Assembly: GCF_004364155.1 (NCBI RefSeq)
Contig: NZ_SOAZ01000022.1
Location: forward strand, 1-53,449
Direction: 5' to 3'
Source: Fonticella tunisiensis
GTDB lineage: Bacteria; Bacillota; Clostridia; Clostridiales; Caloramatoraceae
DNA length: 53,449 nt
The translations under genes and the position numbers were made by a program. Under the pieces are notes generated by a model. The model saw only the letters and a program-made list of their open reading frames with translations, searched no databases and had not been told where the DNA came from. Positions 7,676-15,944 of the stretch are shown here, in pieces (position 1 is the stretch's first letter; the number at the start of each line of letters is the position of its first letter).

Positions 7676-8545
7676 GTGTCTGATAAGATAAAAGCAGCAA
7701 TTATAGGTCCTGGTAATATAGGTATGGATTTAATGTATAAAATTAAAAAAAGCAAGTACATTGAACTGGATACGGTTGTAGGAATAGATCCAAACTCAGA
7801 AGGACTTGCACTTGCAAGGAAGGAAGGATACAAAACATCCCATGAGGGTATCAAATCAATAATAGGGAAAAAGGACATAAAAATCGTCTTTGACGCTACT
7901 GGAGCAAAGCCCCATTCCGTACATGCGCCTTTATTGAAGGAGGATGGTAAAATAGCAATTGATCTAACTCCTGCTGCAGTTGGGCCCTATGTAGTTCCTG
8001 TAGTAAATCTCCATGAGAATTTTGAAAGTGAAAATATAAATATGGTTACATGTGGGGGACAAGCTACAATTCCAATAGTTTCTGCGATAAATAGCGTAGC
8101 CAATGTAACCTATGCGGAAATTGTAGCAACTATTTCAAGTAAAAGTGCTGGACCGGGTACAAGACAGAACATTGATGAGTTTACAGAAACCACTGCAAAG
8201 GCACTTGTTAAAGTTGGTGGAGCCGATAGGGCTAAGGCAATTATCATTTTAAATCCTGCTGAACCACCTATTATGATGAGAAATACCATCAATACAAGGG
8301 TTGAAAATGTGGATAAAGATGCGATTACAAGAGCAGTTGAGGAAATGGTAAAAAGGGTTAAAGAGTATGTACCGGGATATAAATTAAAAGTACCTCCAAT
8401 TTTTGATGGGGATAGGGTTACAGTTATAGTAGAGGTAGAAGGCGCTGGAGATTATCTGCCAAAGTATGCAGGAAACCTTGATATAATCACATCAGCGGCA
8501 GTTGCTGCAGCAGATAAAATTGCATACAGGCTTTTGAAGAAATAG
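7676..8545 (+). CDS. mhpF: Acetaldehyde dehydrogenase (acylating)
   Basis: A 289-residue enzyme of the MhpF/DmpF family, oxidising acetaldehyde with CoA and NAD+ to acetyl-CoA. The N-terminal Rossmann motif reads [11 protein letters not shown], and the catalytic cysteine is C126 in [24 protein letters not shown] and the C-terminal [11 protein letters not shown] are family signatures. The start is GTG 7676, eight bases after AAGGAG (7662-7667); the upstream in-frame GTG at 7667 overlaps that ribosome binding site. Family members form a complex with the aldolase, channelling acetaldehyde directly. The aldolase gene follows after 11 bases, consistent with that. Confidence 0.93.
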   Translation: MSDKIKAAIIGPGNIGMDLMYKIKKSKYIELDTVVGIDPNSEGLALARKEGYKTSHEGIKSIIGKKDIKIVFDATGAKPHSVHAPLLKEDGKIAIDLTPAAVGPYVVPVVNLHENFESENINMVTCGGQATIPIVSAINSVANVTYAEIVATISSKSAGPGTRQNIDEFTETTAKALVKVGGADRAKAIIILNPAEPPIMMRNTINTRVENVDKDAITRAVEEMVKRVKEYVPGYKLKVPPIFDGDRVTVIVEVEGAGDYLPKYAGNLDIITSAAVAAADKIAYRLLKK

Positions 8546-8556
8546 GAGGGATTATG

Positions 8557-9561
8557 ATGAATAGGAAAATTCGAGTTATAGATACAACTTTAAGGGATGG
8601 AATGCATGCGGTAAGCCATCAGTTTACTCCGGAGGATATGGCAGAGATTGCACAAAAGTTAGATGAGGCCGGCGTTGATACCATTGAGGTAGGTCATGGG
8701 GATGGACTGGGGGGTTCTTCATTCCAGTACGGTTTTGCAGCAGCATCTGATAGGGAGTATATAAAGGCAGTTTCAAGTGTACTTAAAGGAGCAAAGCTTG
8801 ATGTTCTATTGATTCCGGGGATTGGGACAATAGAAGATCTTGAAGTAGCTGCAAAATATGGGGCGAAGGTTGTTAGGGTTGCTACCCACGTTACTGAGGC
8901 CGATGTTGGGGAGCAGCATATAAAATATGCAAAGAAAATAGGCATGGAAGCAATAGGCTTTTTAATGATGTCCCATATGGCTGATGTTAATAAAATTGTT
9001 GAACAGGCAAAACTCTTCGAAAGCTATGGTGCAGATGCTATTTATGTGACAGACTCTGCAGGGGCATTAACCCCGGCGGGAGTTGCAGAAAGAATAAGGG
9101 CTGTAAAGCAGGCAGTTAAAGTTCCCGTTGGGCACCATGCACACAATAACCTTGGACTTGCCATAGGAAATACCCTGGCAGCAATAGAGGCGGGGGCAGA
9201 TATAGTAGATGGAACCTGCAAGGGGCTTGGAGCAGGGGCTGGAAATGCCCAGATTGAGGTTTTAATTGCTGTTTTAGATAAACTTGGATATGAAACAGGT
9301 GTAGACCTTTATAAAATAATGGATGTTGCGGATGATATCGTTGCGCCAAAGATGAAAAGACCGCAGGTTATAGATAAGGATTCCCTGAGCATTGGTTATG
9401 CCGGAGCATATGGAAGCTTCCTCCTCCATGCCAGAAGGGCAGCTCAGAAGTTCGGAATAGACGCAAGGGATATATTAATAGAAATGGGTAGAAGAAAAAC
9501 AGTTGGAGGTCAGGAGGATATGATTATAGACGTCGCATATGAACTCAGCAGAAGAAAATAG
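8557..9561 (+). CDS. mhpE: 4-hydroxy-2-oxovalerate aldolase
   Basis: A 334-residue DmpG/MhpE-type class II aldolase, splitting 4-hydroxy-2-oxovalerate into pyruvate and acetaldehyde. RVIDTTLRDGMHAVSHQF (6-23) carries metal ligand D14 and the active-site R13 and H21 region. GHHAHNNLG provides the two metal ligands H194 and H196. The C-terminal part (from about residue 260) is the DmpG communication domain that binds the dehydrogenase. ATG 8557 is preferred to ATG 8554 because AGGAGG at 8544-8549 fits it better. It closes the operon; remnants and a terminator follow. Confidence 0.94.
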   Translation: MNRKIRVIDTTLRDGMHAVSHQFTPEDMAEIAQKLDEAGVDTIEVGHGDGLGGSSFQYGFAAASDREYIKAVSSVLKGAKLDVLLIPGIGTIEDLEVAAKYGAKVVRVATHVTEADVGEQHIKYAKKIGMEAIGFLMMSHMADVNKIVEQAKLFESYGADAIYVTDSAGALTPAGVAERIRAVKQAVKVPVGHHAHNNLGLAIGNTLAAIEAGADIVDGTCKGLGAGAGNAQIEVLIAVLDKLGYETGVDLYKIMDVADDIVAPKMKRPQVIDKDSLSIGYAGAYGSFLLHARRAAQKFGIDARDILIEMGRRKTVGGQEDMIIDVAYELSRRK

Positions 9562-9596
9562 TATAGCATAAGTAAGAGCACAGGGAAAGGCGGTCG

Positions 9597-9830
9597 GTAA
9601 TTACTCCTTTTACTGTGGAGGAGAAAATAAAGCTAATTATATTTAGGAAAACAACAACGATTGGGAATAAGGAAGATAAATTTTGAAGAAACCATCTTAA
9701 AATCAGCCATGAAAACCTTGAAACGAAATTTGGAAATATCTCCATTAAAGTTTCAAGGTATAGGGGTGAGGTTGTAAACGTAAAACTAAAATACGAGGAT
9801 ATAAAAAAGCTTCTAAGAAGTTTAACATAA
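9597..9830 (+). pseudogene. larC: Remnant of larC (nickel-pincer cofactor nickel-insertion protein, C-terminus)
   Basis: A 78-codon stretch in one frame ends at TAA 9828-9830 and carries an internal TGA at 9684-9686. The translation keeps the conserved C-terminal LarC (DUF111) pattern: IIFRKTTTIG, then LETKFGNISIKVSRYRGEVVNVK, then KYEDIKKL, against the family pattern FRETTTIG...YG.V.VKV...G.V.NV.PEYEDCKKLA. No start codon or upstream two-thirds of the gene is present. LarC is a CTP-dependent enzyme that inserts nickel into the LarA cofactor. Finding it decayed directly after an operon with a LarA-like gene suggests that an intact larC once belonged here. Degenerate reading frames continue to about 9958 without a recognisable family. 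Confidence 0.75.
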
Positions 9831-9970
9831 TAATGAAAAGAATATATGCACAGATATATGAAAGGATATTTAAAATATATGATAGATAAAAATGTTTATT
9901 CATCAATAAAATAAGTGAAGATGCCGCTGAGTTTTTAGGTAAAGCTTATATTCTTTAGTAAGATGTTAAA

Positions 9971-9999
9971 AAAGGGAGGTAGTTTTTATCTCCCTTTTT
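9971..9999 (+). terminator. Intrinsic terminator closing the catabolic cluster
   Basis: AAAGGGAG (9971-9978) pairs with CTCCCTTT (9990-9997) around an 11-base loop and runs into TTTTT. The group II intron stub begins immediately after the T-run. Confidence 0.85.
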
Positions 10000-10112
10000 G
10001 TGCGCCCAGTGTGTCTGTTGAGCCGATAGGCTGAAAGAAGCCTTGTCGCCTTATGAGCGGGAAGACAACTCGTAAGCAAGGGCATAATCGGCGACGGTTA
10101 TGTCTGATAAAT
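10000..10112 (+). mobile_element. Truncated group II intron, 5' end only
   Basis: The segment starts GTGCGCCCAG, the typical 5' boundary of bacterial group II introns. It continues with a domain I-like sequence of paired G- and C-rich blocks (GCCGATAGGC, CTTGTCGCC, AGCAAGGGC, CGGCGACGG, TATGTCTG). Its GC content is clearly higher than its surroundings. No reverse transcriptase and no domain V or VI 3' end are present, so it is a dead stub. It sits exactly at the 3' edge of the terminator T-run, the insertion preference known for class C group II introns. Confidence 0.65.
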
Positions 10113-10242
10113 CCATAGTGTTGTATAAAAATTAAAATTATAGGATAATCAAATTATAAAATCATAAAAAATGTTTGCTGCCCGCTGGGCATTTGAATAA
10201 ATGTAAAATATTATGTTAACAAATGATATAGGTGGTGTTCAT

Positions 10243-12741
10243 ATGAAAATAACCTTTTGCGGCGGTGCAGGAGAAGTTGGAGCAAGCTGCATACTTTTGA
10301 ATTTAGATGGTAAAAATATACTTTTAGATTGCGGAGTTAGGCCGAAGGGAGGAAAGGATAGTCTGCCTGACCTCGGAATTATTCAAAGGTCAGGGGGGGT
10401 TGATGCGATAATAGTAAGCCATGCACATCTAGACCATACCGGGGCCCTGCCTGTTATAAGCAGAGAGTATCCCGATGCCAGAATATATATGACCCATATG
10501 ACAAAGGGACTCGTTAGGGTTCTTTTATACGACAGCCTTAAAATAATGAACAGGGGTGAGGAGGAAATACCAATATATGCTGAAAAGCATGTTTTAGATA
10601 TGCTTGGAAGGGCTGTGTGCTTCTCTCCCCAGTTTACCTTCAGGCCATTTAATGATAGCGATATAAAGATTACCTTTTACCCTGCCGGGCATGTAGCAGG
10701 GGCAGTTATGGCGTATATCGAAGGGCGTGAAGGAACAGTTCTTTATACAGGCGATATATCGGGAACCGACCAGAGAACTGTACCAGGGGCATCCCTTCCA
10801 AGACTCAGGCCCGATGTCCTCATAATGGAGTCGACCTATGGGGATAAGCTTCACTCAAATAGACAGGTTGAGGAGGAGAGGCTTGTACAAACAGTTAAGG
10901 AGGTTATATCAAGGGGAGGGAGGATATTAATCCCCGCCTTTGCCCTTGGAAGGGCCCAGGAGGTTATACTTATTCTTAAAAAGGCTATGAACAAGGGGGA
11001 ACTTCCTTCCTTTAAAATATATGTTGATGGAATGGTTAAGGATATTAACAGGGTATATAGGATGTACCCTAATTATCTAAAAAACGATCTGGCTAAGAAG
11101 GTTCTTAGGGGTATAGATATTTTCTATGATGACAATATAGCCCCTGTTGAAAACAATGAAATGAGGGATGAAATATTAAACTCTAAAGAACCTCTATGCA
11201 TAATATCAAGTTCGGGAATGCTGACTGGGGGCCCAAGCCCTTCCTATGCCGAAAAGTTTGCAGGTGATGAGAGAAATTTCATCGCAATAACAGGATATCA
11301 GGATGAGGAAGCCCCCGGTAGGGAGATACTTGAGATGCTAAACGATATCGACAGGGAAAGGGAGCTAAATATAAATGGTAAAACAATACCACTAAAGTGC
11401 GGCATAGGACAGTACGGGCTTTCAGCCCACTCTGACAAGGGGGAACTTCTTGGAATTATAAACAGAACCACCCCTAAAAGAGTTTTCCTGGTCCACGGAG
11501 ATAGGGAAATAATACAGAGCTTTGGGAAGTGGTTAAACGGCGAGATAAGGTCAAGCATTTATGCACCAGTTAGCGGGGAAAGTTTTGATTTTTCGATTGT
11601 AAATCCTAGAAAGCAGCTCCATCTAAGGGATAAAATAAAGCCTCTAAATATTGAAGAAAGTTTTTCAGAAGACAATGCACTGAAACTATGGGAGTATTTA
11701 TTTTCATTACATGGCACATTAAGGTCATATTCCGTTGAAGAGCTCATGGAGATATGGGGAGGAGAGAGGGACTACTTAGAGGATGAGGTTTACAGCTTCA
11801 GGGATGTTTTAAACAGGTCAAAATATTTCACAACTGATTTAAGAAGGATGTTTCTATACAGGCCTGTTGATAAGGAAGAGATAAAGGACGATGATGGTCC
11901 TATGGAAGTTAATGAAATGCTGAGGTTTGTAGAGAGCGTATTCCCCGAGGAGGCAAGGCTCTATAAAAAAGGCGCAAGGCAGGATGAGAAAAAGGTACTT
12001 TTATATTTCAGCTTTCCTCAGGCAGCAAAGGAAAAATACAGCCATTTAATTGAAAGGGTGGAGAAGGAAACTGGATGGGAGGCCATAGTAAACAGGGAAT
12101 GCAACCTCATAGAAGCAGAAAGCCTTGTAAAGTCGCTCCTGCCTGAAGGAGCCGTACTTAAGAAGTTTTCTTACTTTAGAGATGAAGGATATTTTATGGT
12201 TGAAATTGATGGGGAAGTTCATAATTTTGAAGCTGTAAGGAATGATTTTAAGGAAACTACAGGCCTTGATCTTAAATTAAAATCGGAGAAAAGGGCAGAG
12301 GAAAATGAGGTTTTAAACATAGGCAAGTTCGAAAATATGATGGAGCAGAACATGGCCTTTGAATATATTGAAAATGCATTTAAAAATGAAAGGCACAGGA
12401 TATATAAAAAGAGCAAAAAAGTGCATGATGGAATTCCATACATTGAGCTTTCATTCATTACTCCTGAAGTTGGAGAAAAATATAGGAAAAAAATTGATGC
12501 TCTGCAAAAGGAAACAGGCTGGAGCATAGTAATAGGTAAAAATCCGAATCAGAACGAGATAATAAAAGTCGCAAAGGAGATATGCAGCAGTATAGGTATA
12601 ACATTAATTAAAAATCCAAGCATTTATACATCAGAAAAAGCTGTTAAGATAAAGGTGGCTGTTGAGGTTGAAGAGAATAAAAGGAGGATATTGGAGGATA
12701 GATTTAAGGAAGAGACAGGGTATGAGGTTATAATAGTGTGA
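10243..12741 (+). CDS. Beta-CASP metallo-beta-lactamase protein with C-terminal repeat modules
   Basis: An 832-residue protein. Residues 1 to about 450 form an RNase J/CPSF73-like metallo-beta-lactamase plus beta-CASP core: HAHLDHTG (60-67), YTGDISGTD, GRILIPAFALGRAQE, SSSGMLTGGPS and FLVHGD. This predicts an RNA endo- or exonuclease. From about residue 575 the protein holds four related modules of 55-60 residues, recognised by the repeated endings EKETGWEAI, KETTGLDLK, QKETGWSIV and KEETGYEVI. ATG 10243 is chosen because GGTGGTG lies just upstream and homology begins there; ATG 10213 adds ten unsupported residues. The gene appears monocistronic. The C-terminal modules may bind RNA, which is inference. 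Confidence 0.85.
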   Translation: MKITFCGGAGEVGASCILLNLDGKNILLDCGVRPKGGKDSLPDLGIIQRSGGVDAIIVSHAHLDHTGALPVISREYPDARIYMTHMTKGLVRVLLYDSLKIMNRGEEEIPIYAEKHVLDMLGRAVCFSPQFTFRPFNDSDIKITFYPAGHVAGAVMAYIEGREGTVLYTGDISGTDQRTVPGASLPRLRPDVLIMESTYGDKLHSNRQVEEERLVQTVKEVISRGGRILIPAFALGRAQEVILILKKAMNKGELPSFKIYVDGMVKDINRVYRMYPNYLKNDLAKKVLRGIDIFYDDNIAPVENNEMRDEILNSKEPLCIISSSGMLTGGPSPSYAEKFAGDERNFIAITGYQDEEAPGREILEMLNDIDRERELNINGKTIPLKCGIGQYGLSAHSDKGELLGIINRTTPKRVFLVHGDREIIQSFGKWLNGEIRSSIYAPVSGESFDFSIVNPRKQLHLRDKIKPLNIEESFSEDNALKLWEYLFSLHGTLRSYSVEELMEIWGGERDYLEDEVYSFRDVLNRSKYFTTDLRRMFLYRPVDKEEIKDDDGPMEVNEMLRFVESVFPEEARLYKKGARQDEKKVLLYFSFPQAAKEKYSHLIERVEKETGWEAIVNRECNLIEAESLVKSLLPEGAVLKKFSYFRDEGYFMVEIDGEVHNFEAVRNDFKETTGLDLKLKSEKRAEENEVLNIGKFENMMEQNMAFEYIENAFKNERHRIYKKSKKVHDGIPYIELSFITPEVGEKYRKKIDALQKETGWSIVIGKNPNQNEIIKVAKEICSSIGITLIKNPSIYTSEKAVKIKVAVEVEENKRRILEDRFKEETGYEVIIV

Positions 12742-12796
12742 TAGGTTTATTTAGTCATGAGCGAAAACCTGAAATCCAGGATAGAATAAGACGTAT

Positions 12797-12838
12797 ATAA
12801 ATCGCCCACAACTTGTTTATAAGTCGTGGGCGATTTAT
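12797..12838. terminator. Bidirectional terminator between convergent genes
   Basis: A long inverted repeat with arms ATAAATCGCCCAC and GTGGGCGATTTAT, extended by ACTT/AAGT, has A/T-rich flanks on both sides. It lies between the plus-strand nuclease gene and minus-strand azlD, so it can serve both. Confidence 0.8.
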
Positions 12839-12884
12839 TATCTTATGTATTAAATATAATGCAGTCACTATTATTTCATGACTT

Positions 12885-13187
12885 TTACATCAGTGTCTGA
12901 TACAAATATACCCCGAGTATTCCTCCAAGAACAACAATCACAACGTTTACTCTGAAAAAAGCTAAAACTACAGATATTAAAGTCCCCATAACAGCCGATT
13001 TTTCATCTCCGGTTGATGATATTATCCCGGGGAAAATGAGGGCACCAAGTGCCGCAAATGGGATAAACTCGAAAAAGGATTTAAAAAATGGAGGAAGCTT
13101 TAAATCCTTCAGTACAACCATTGGAAGCATTCGAGGCAAATACGTTAGCACTGACATGCCAATTAAAACTATAAAAAATTTACTCAT
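12885..13187 (-). CDS. azlD: AzlD-family branched-chain amino acid export subunit
   Basis: A 100-residue membrane protein with three or four hydrophobic segments and the AzlD pattern: LIGMSVLTYLPRMLPM, PPFFKSFFEFIPFAALGALIFPGII, and a C-terminal RVNVVIVVLGGILGVYL. The small AzlD subunit partners with AzlC to export branched-chain amino acids or their analogues. The start at 13187 is supported by AAGGGGTG upstream, and its ATG overlaps the azlC stop by eight bases (ATGAGTAA), indicating translational coupling. The longer frame to 13220 lies inside azlC. Confidence 0.9.
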   Translation of the reverse strand: MSKFFIVLIGMSVLTYLPRMLPMVVLKDLKLPPFFKSFFEFIPFAALGALIFPGIISSTGDEKSAVMGTLISVVLAFFRVNVVIVVLGGILGVYLYQTLM

Positions 13188-13935
13188 TTGTATACACCCC
13201 TTTAGGATACAATAATGCACCGGCTGTTGAGGCGATTATTGTAGTGATTATGATGCTCCACCCAGATGATAATCCTGAAAAAATAGGAAGATAGTGAAGC
13301 AGGGTATGTATAAGCATTGAGAGCACTGCAACTATGCATACGGACATTGACTTTCTTAAGGAAGGGACTAAAAGCCCTATAAACATTGAGTATAAAGCAA
13401 TTCCCATGCTGGATTTTATGGATTCAGGAAGGCCGGAAGCAACAAATATACCTGCGATTGTTCCTAAATTCCAGGCTGCAAAGGCGATAGAATTCAGCCC
13501 AAAGAGGAACATGGGATTTAATTCTCTATCCTCCCTGAGTGAGGCAACTGTAAAGGTTTCATCAGTTATTCCAAAGGATAAAATGGACATCCACTTTTTT
13601 GACAGCCCCTTCATAATCCTTTGGGATATGGATGCGCTCATAAGAAAGTGACGAAGGTTTAGTATGAATACTGCAAGAACTATTTCAAAGGAGGGTGTAC
13701 CTATGCTTATTAAATTAACCGCCATGAACTGGCTTGCTCCTGCAAACACCGTAAGCGACATCAATATACTCACATAATTTGGAATAGCAAGGGATTTTGC
13801 CAAAAGGCCAAAGGCCATGCCAATAGGTATGTATCCTATGGCGATTGGAATTCCGGATTTAACTCCCTGCAGCAGATATGATTTCTTATCTATTATTGGT
13901 AAACCTCTTTCTTTAATGGCTGCATTATTATCCAT
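13180..13935 (-). CDS. azlC: AzlC-family branched-chain amino acid permease
   Basis: A 251-residue integral membrane protein with the AzlC signatures GIPIAIGYIPIGMAFGLLAKS, MSLTVFAGASQFMAVNL, LNLRHFLMSAS and FGITDETF. It is the large subunit of the AzlCD exporter, and azlD overlaps its 3' end. AAGGTGGTGG precedes ATG 13935. The pair is divergent from the pirin gene, leaving 278 bases of shared control region. Confidence 0.92.
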   Translation of the reverse strand: MDNNAAIKERGLPIIDKKSYLLQGVKSGIPIAIGYIPIGMAFGLLAKSLAIPNYVSILMSLTVFAGASQFMAVNLISIGTPSFEIVLAVFILNLRHFLMSASISQRIMKGLSKKWMSILSFGITDETFTVASLREDRELNPMFLFGLNSIAFAAWNLGTIAGIFVASGLPESIKSSMGIALYSMFIGLLVPSLRKSMSVCIVAVLSMLIHTLLHYLPIFSGLSSGWSIIITTIIASTAGALLYPKGVYTNE

Positions 13936-14075
13936 TAACCCACCACCTTTCGAATTCTATTTTGTATAATTTGTAGTATATCATAATTATACAATCTAAA
14001 CTGTTATCATATCTATAGTATCTCAATTTAATATTTATACAGTGATTTAGAAAAAATATAAAATAGATTTATTAC

Positions 14076-14122
14076 TTGACATAACATAGTTACTTTTAGT
14101 ATTATACTTACATAAAGTAAGT
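14076..14122 (+). promoter_or_regulatory. Pirin promoter with overlapping inverted-repeat operator
   Basis: TTGACA (14076-14081) and TATTAT (14100-14105) are 18 bases apart. The inverted repeat ACTTAC-ATAAA-GTAAGT at 14106-14122 sits over the expected transcription start, and TTACTTTTAGTA lies in the spacer. Such short TTAC/GTAA repeats resemble MarR- or HxlR-type redox or electrophile sensor sites. The regulator is not in the window. Confidence 0.55.
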
Positions 14123-14213
14123 TATATATCTTATTTTATTTAAGTATAATACGATTACCAGATACAAGGGATAATATAAAATAAATCTGTTCATATTATT
14201 GGAGGTATTTTTT

Positions 14214-15029
14214 ATGATAAAACTATTTAAAGGACAGAAGGTAGTTGATGGAGCAGGGGTAAAGCTCAACAGGGTTATAGGTACCAGGTTTCTAGACAAT
14301 GCAGATCCATTTTTTCTATTAGATGAGTTTAGGAGCGATAATAAAAATGACTATATATCCGGTTTTCCTATGCACCCACATAGAGGGATAGAAACGGTAA
14401 CATATATGATTGAAGGTAACTTTATTCACAGGGATTCAAAGGGAAATGAAGGTAATTTAAAAGCTGGAGAGGTTCAGTGGATGACTGCCGGCAGGGGAAT
14501 ACTGCATGAGGAAATGCCCTTAATGGAAGAGGGGCAGCTCTGGGGCTATCAGCTCTGGATCAACCTTCCTTCAAGGCTAAAGATGACAGAACCGAAGTAC
14601 AGGCATATAAAGAAAGAGGATATTCCCGTGATAAAGAGGGATGGGCTTGAGGTTAAAATCATCTCGGGAGCATTTGATGGAATAGAAGGCCCGGTAAAGC
14701 CCAATTCTCCAATTGATTATATGGATGTAAGATTAAATAATGGAATATTCAGAAGAGACGACATCAAAGGTGTAAATCTTATATATGTACACACTGGAAA
14801 AGTAACGGTATTGGCAGGAAATGAACAAATTGAATCGGAGGCAGGAAACCTTATTCTGGTTGAAGAAGTTTCGGAGATTGAGGTAAGGGGAGATAATGGA
14901 GGCTTTTTATATATCAGCGGTGAGCCCCTTAAGGAACCCGTTTCAAGATACGGACCCTTTGTAATGAACACAATGGATGAAATTCTAAAGGCAATAGATG
15001 ATTACAAAAATGGGGTTTTAGATAAATAA
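14214..15029 (+). CDS. Pirin-family bicupin protein
   Basis: A 271-residue protein. The N-terminal cupin (about 1-130) carries the pirin metal motif FPMHPHRGIETVTYMIEG and MTAGRGILHEEMP. The C-terminal cupin follows from about residue 160 (LIYVHTGKVTVLAGN). Some pirins have quercetinase-like activity; others act as iron-dependent regulators. In bacteria they often respond to oxidative or electrophile stress, which fits the operator-like repeat upstream. ATG 14214 follows GGAGGT at 14201-14206; the longer frame from 14199 includes the ribosome binding site and is rejected. Confidence 0.92.
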   Translation: MIKLFKGQKVVDGAGVKLNRVIGTRFLDNADPFFLLDEFRSDNKNDYISGFPMHPHRGIETVTYMIEGNFIHRDSKGNEGNLKAGEVQWMTAGRGILHEEMPLMEEGQLWGYQLWINLPSRLKMTEPKYRHIKKEDIPVIKRDGLEVKIISGAFDGIEGPVKPNSPIDYMDVRLNNGIFRRDDIKGVNLIYVHTGKVTVLAGNEQIESEAGNLILVEEVSEIEVRGDNGGFLYISGEPLKEPVSRYGPFVMNTMDEILKAIDDYKNGVLDK

Positions 15030-15072
15030 TTCTACAATCTAATGATGATTAGATATATTTGTATTAAATGAA

Positions 15073-15120
15073 AAACAGAAAGCACCATCAAACCCTTTGA
15101 AGTTGATGGTGCTCCTGTTT
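15073..15120. terminator. Bidirectional terminator between pirin and NUDIX genes
   Basis: AGCACCATCAA and TTGATGGTGCT form an 11-bp stem, extended by AAACAG/CTGTTT outside small bulges. It serves pirin on the plus strand and the NUDIX gene on the minus strand. The core closely resembles the terminator at 27388-27426. Confidence 0.85.
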
Positions 15121-15726
15121 TTATAGAACAATGTCCCTTCCTAGTTCAGCAAAGCTTTTTAGAACTAGATATGCCTTTACATCAAACTTGACATCTTCAT
15201 TTAAAAGCTTCTTTGCCTCTTCCTGTGATACCAGTATAACTTCTAAATCCTCGTCATCCTCAAGGTATTTTGTTGATGCTTCACCATCACATAAACAGTA
15301 AACCAGGGCTATGGATTCATCCGTCATGCCGGGAGATACATATATGGGTAAAGGCCTTTTAGCATTATCGATAGATATAAGATTTAGTCCTGTCTCCTCC
15401 ATAAGTTCCCTTTCAACTGCTGTAAATACTTCTTCTCCATCGTCTATGAGCCCGGCAGGAAGCTCATATATGTAATCGTTTATGGGAACCCTGTACTGCT
15501 TTACAAGTACAAGCTTATTTAATGTCCTGTGAACTGCTGCAATAACTACAGCATCTATCTTTTCTTTTTTTCCTTCGAAAATTTGGGCCCTTAGTGTTTC
15601 TTTATCCTTTCTTGAAGCCATTGCCCAGTGCTTGGTATTGCCCTTTTTATTTGTATATTCTGCATCATAGAGGCTTAAAAACTTCGTTTCTGCAAGTGGC
15701 TTTACGCTTTTAATTCTCGTCTTCAT
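15121..15726 (-). CDS. NUDIX hydrolase, ADP-ribose pyrophosphatase-like
   Basis: A 201-residue protein with a complete NUDIX box, GLIDDGEEVFTAVERELMEETGL (G-x5-E-x7-RE-x2-EE-x-G), preceded by YELPAG as in ADP-ribose pyrophosphatases. It probably hydrolyses ADP-ribose or a similar nucleoside diphosphate derivative. The start is ambiguous. ATG 15726 has GGGGA at suitable spacing; ATG 15741 would add five residues but has only a weak AAGAA upstream. It is transcribed alone, convergent with the pirin gene. Confidence 0.88.
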   Translation of the reverse strand: MKTRIKSVKPLAETKFLSLYDAEYTNKKGNTKHWAMASRKDKETLRAQIFEGKKEKIDAVVIAAVHRTLNKLVLVKQYRVPINDYIYELPAGLIDDGEEVFTAVERELMEETGLNLISIDNAKRPLPIYVSPGMTDESIALVYCLCDGEASTKYLEDDEDLEVILVSQEEAKKLLNEDVKFDVKAYLVLKSFAELGRDIVL

Positions 15727-15911
15727 AATTCTATTCCCCATTTCTTAATTGAAGTTTAAAATTCCTATTGTATATATTATAACTCCAAAAAGAGGAATTT
15801 TTATAGTTTCTTCTGGAAAACGTAAAAGTTTATATTGTGTTTACCCTGCCATTGTATGTTTCCGGTTTCATTATAAAGTGGAAGTTTGCCAGGGCTGGAA
15901 GCAAATAATTT

Positions 15912-15936
15912 AAAGGGACTGCACCGCAGTCCCTTT
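15912..15936 (-). terminator. Terminator downstream of the VOC gene
   Basis: AAAGGGACTGC and GCAGTCCCTTT form a perfect 11-bp stem with a three-base loop. It lies eight bases past the stop of the minus-strand VOC gene and is followed on that strand by a T-rich stretch. Confidence 0.75.
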
Positions 15937-15944
15937 GATATGTA

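Noticed and set aside
9684-9686. TGA in the larC remnant as a selenocysteine codon
   Set aside because: The gene lacks its 5' two-thirds and any start, and LarC has no selenocysteine at that place. Decay explains it better.
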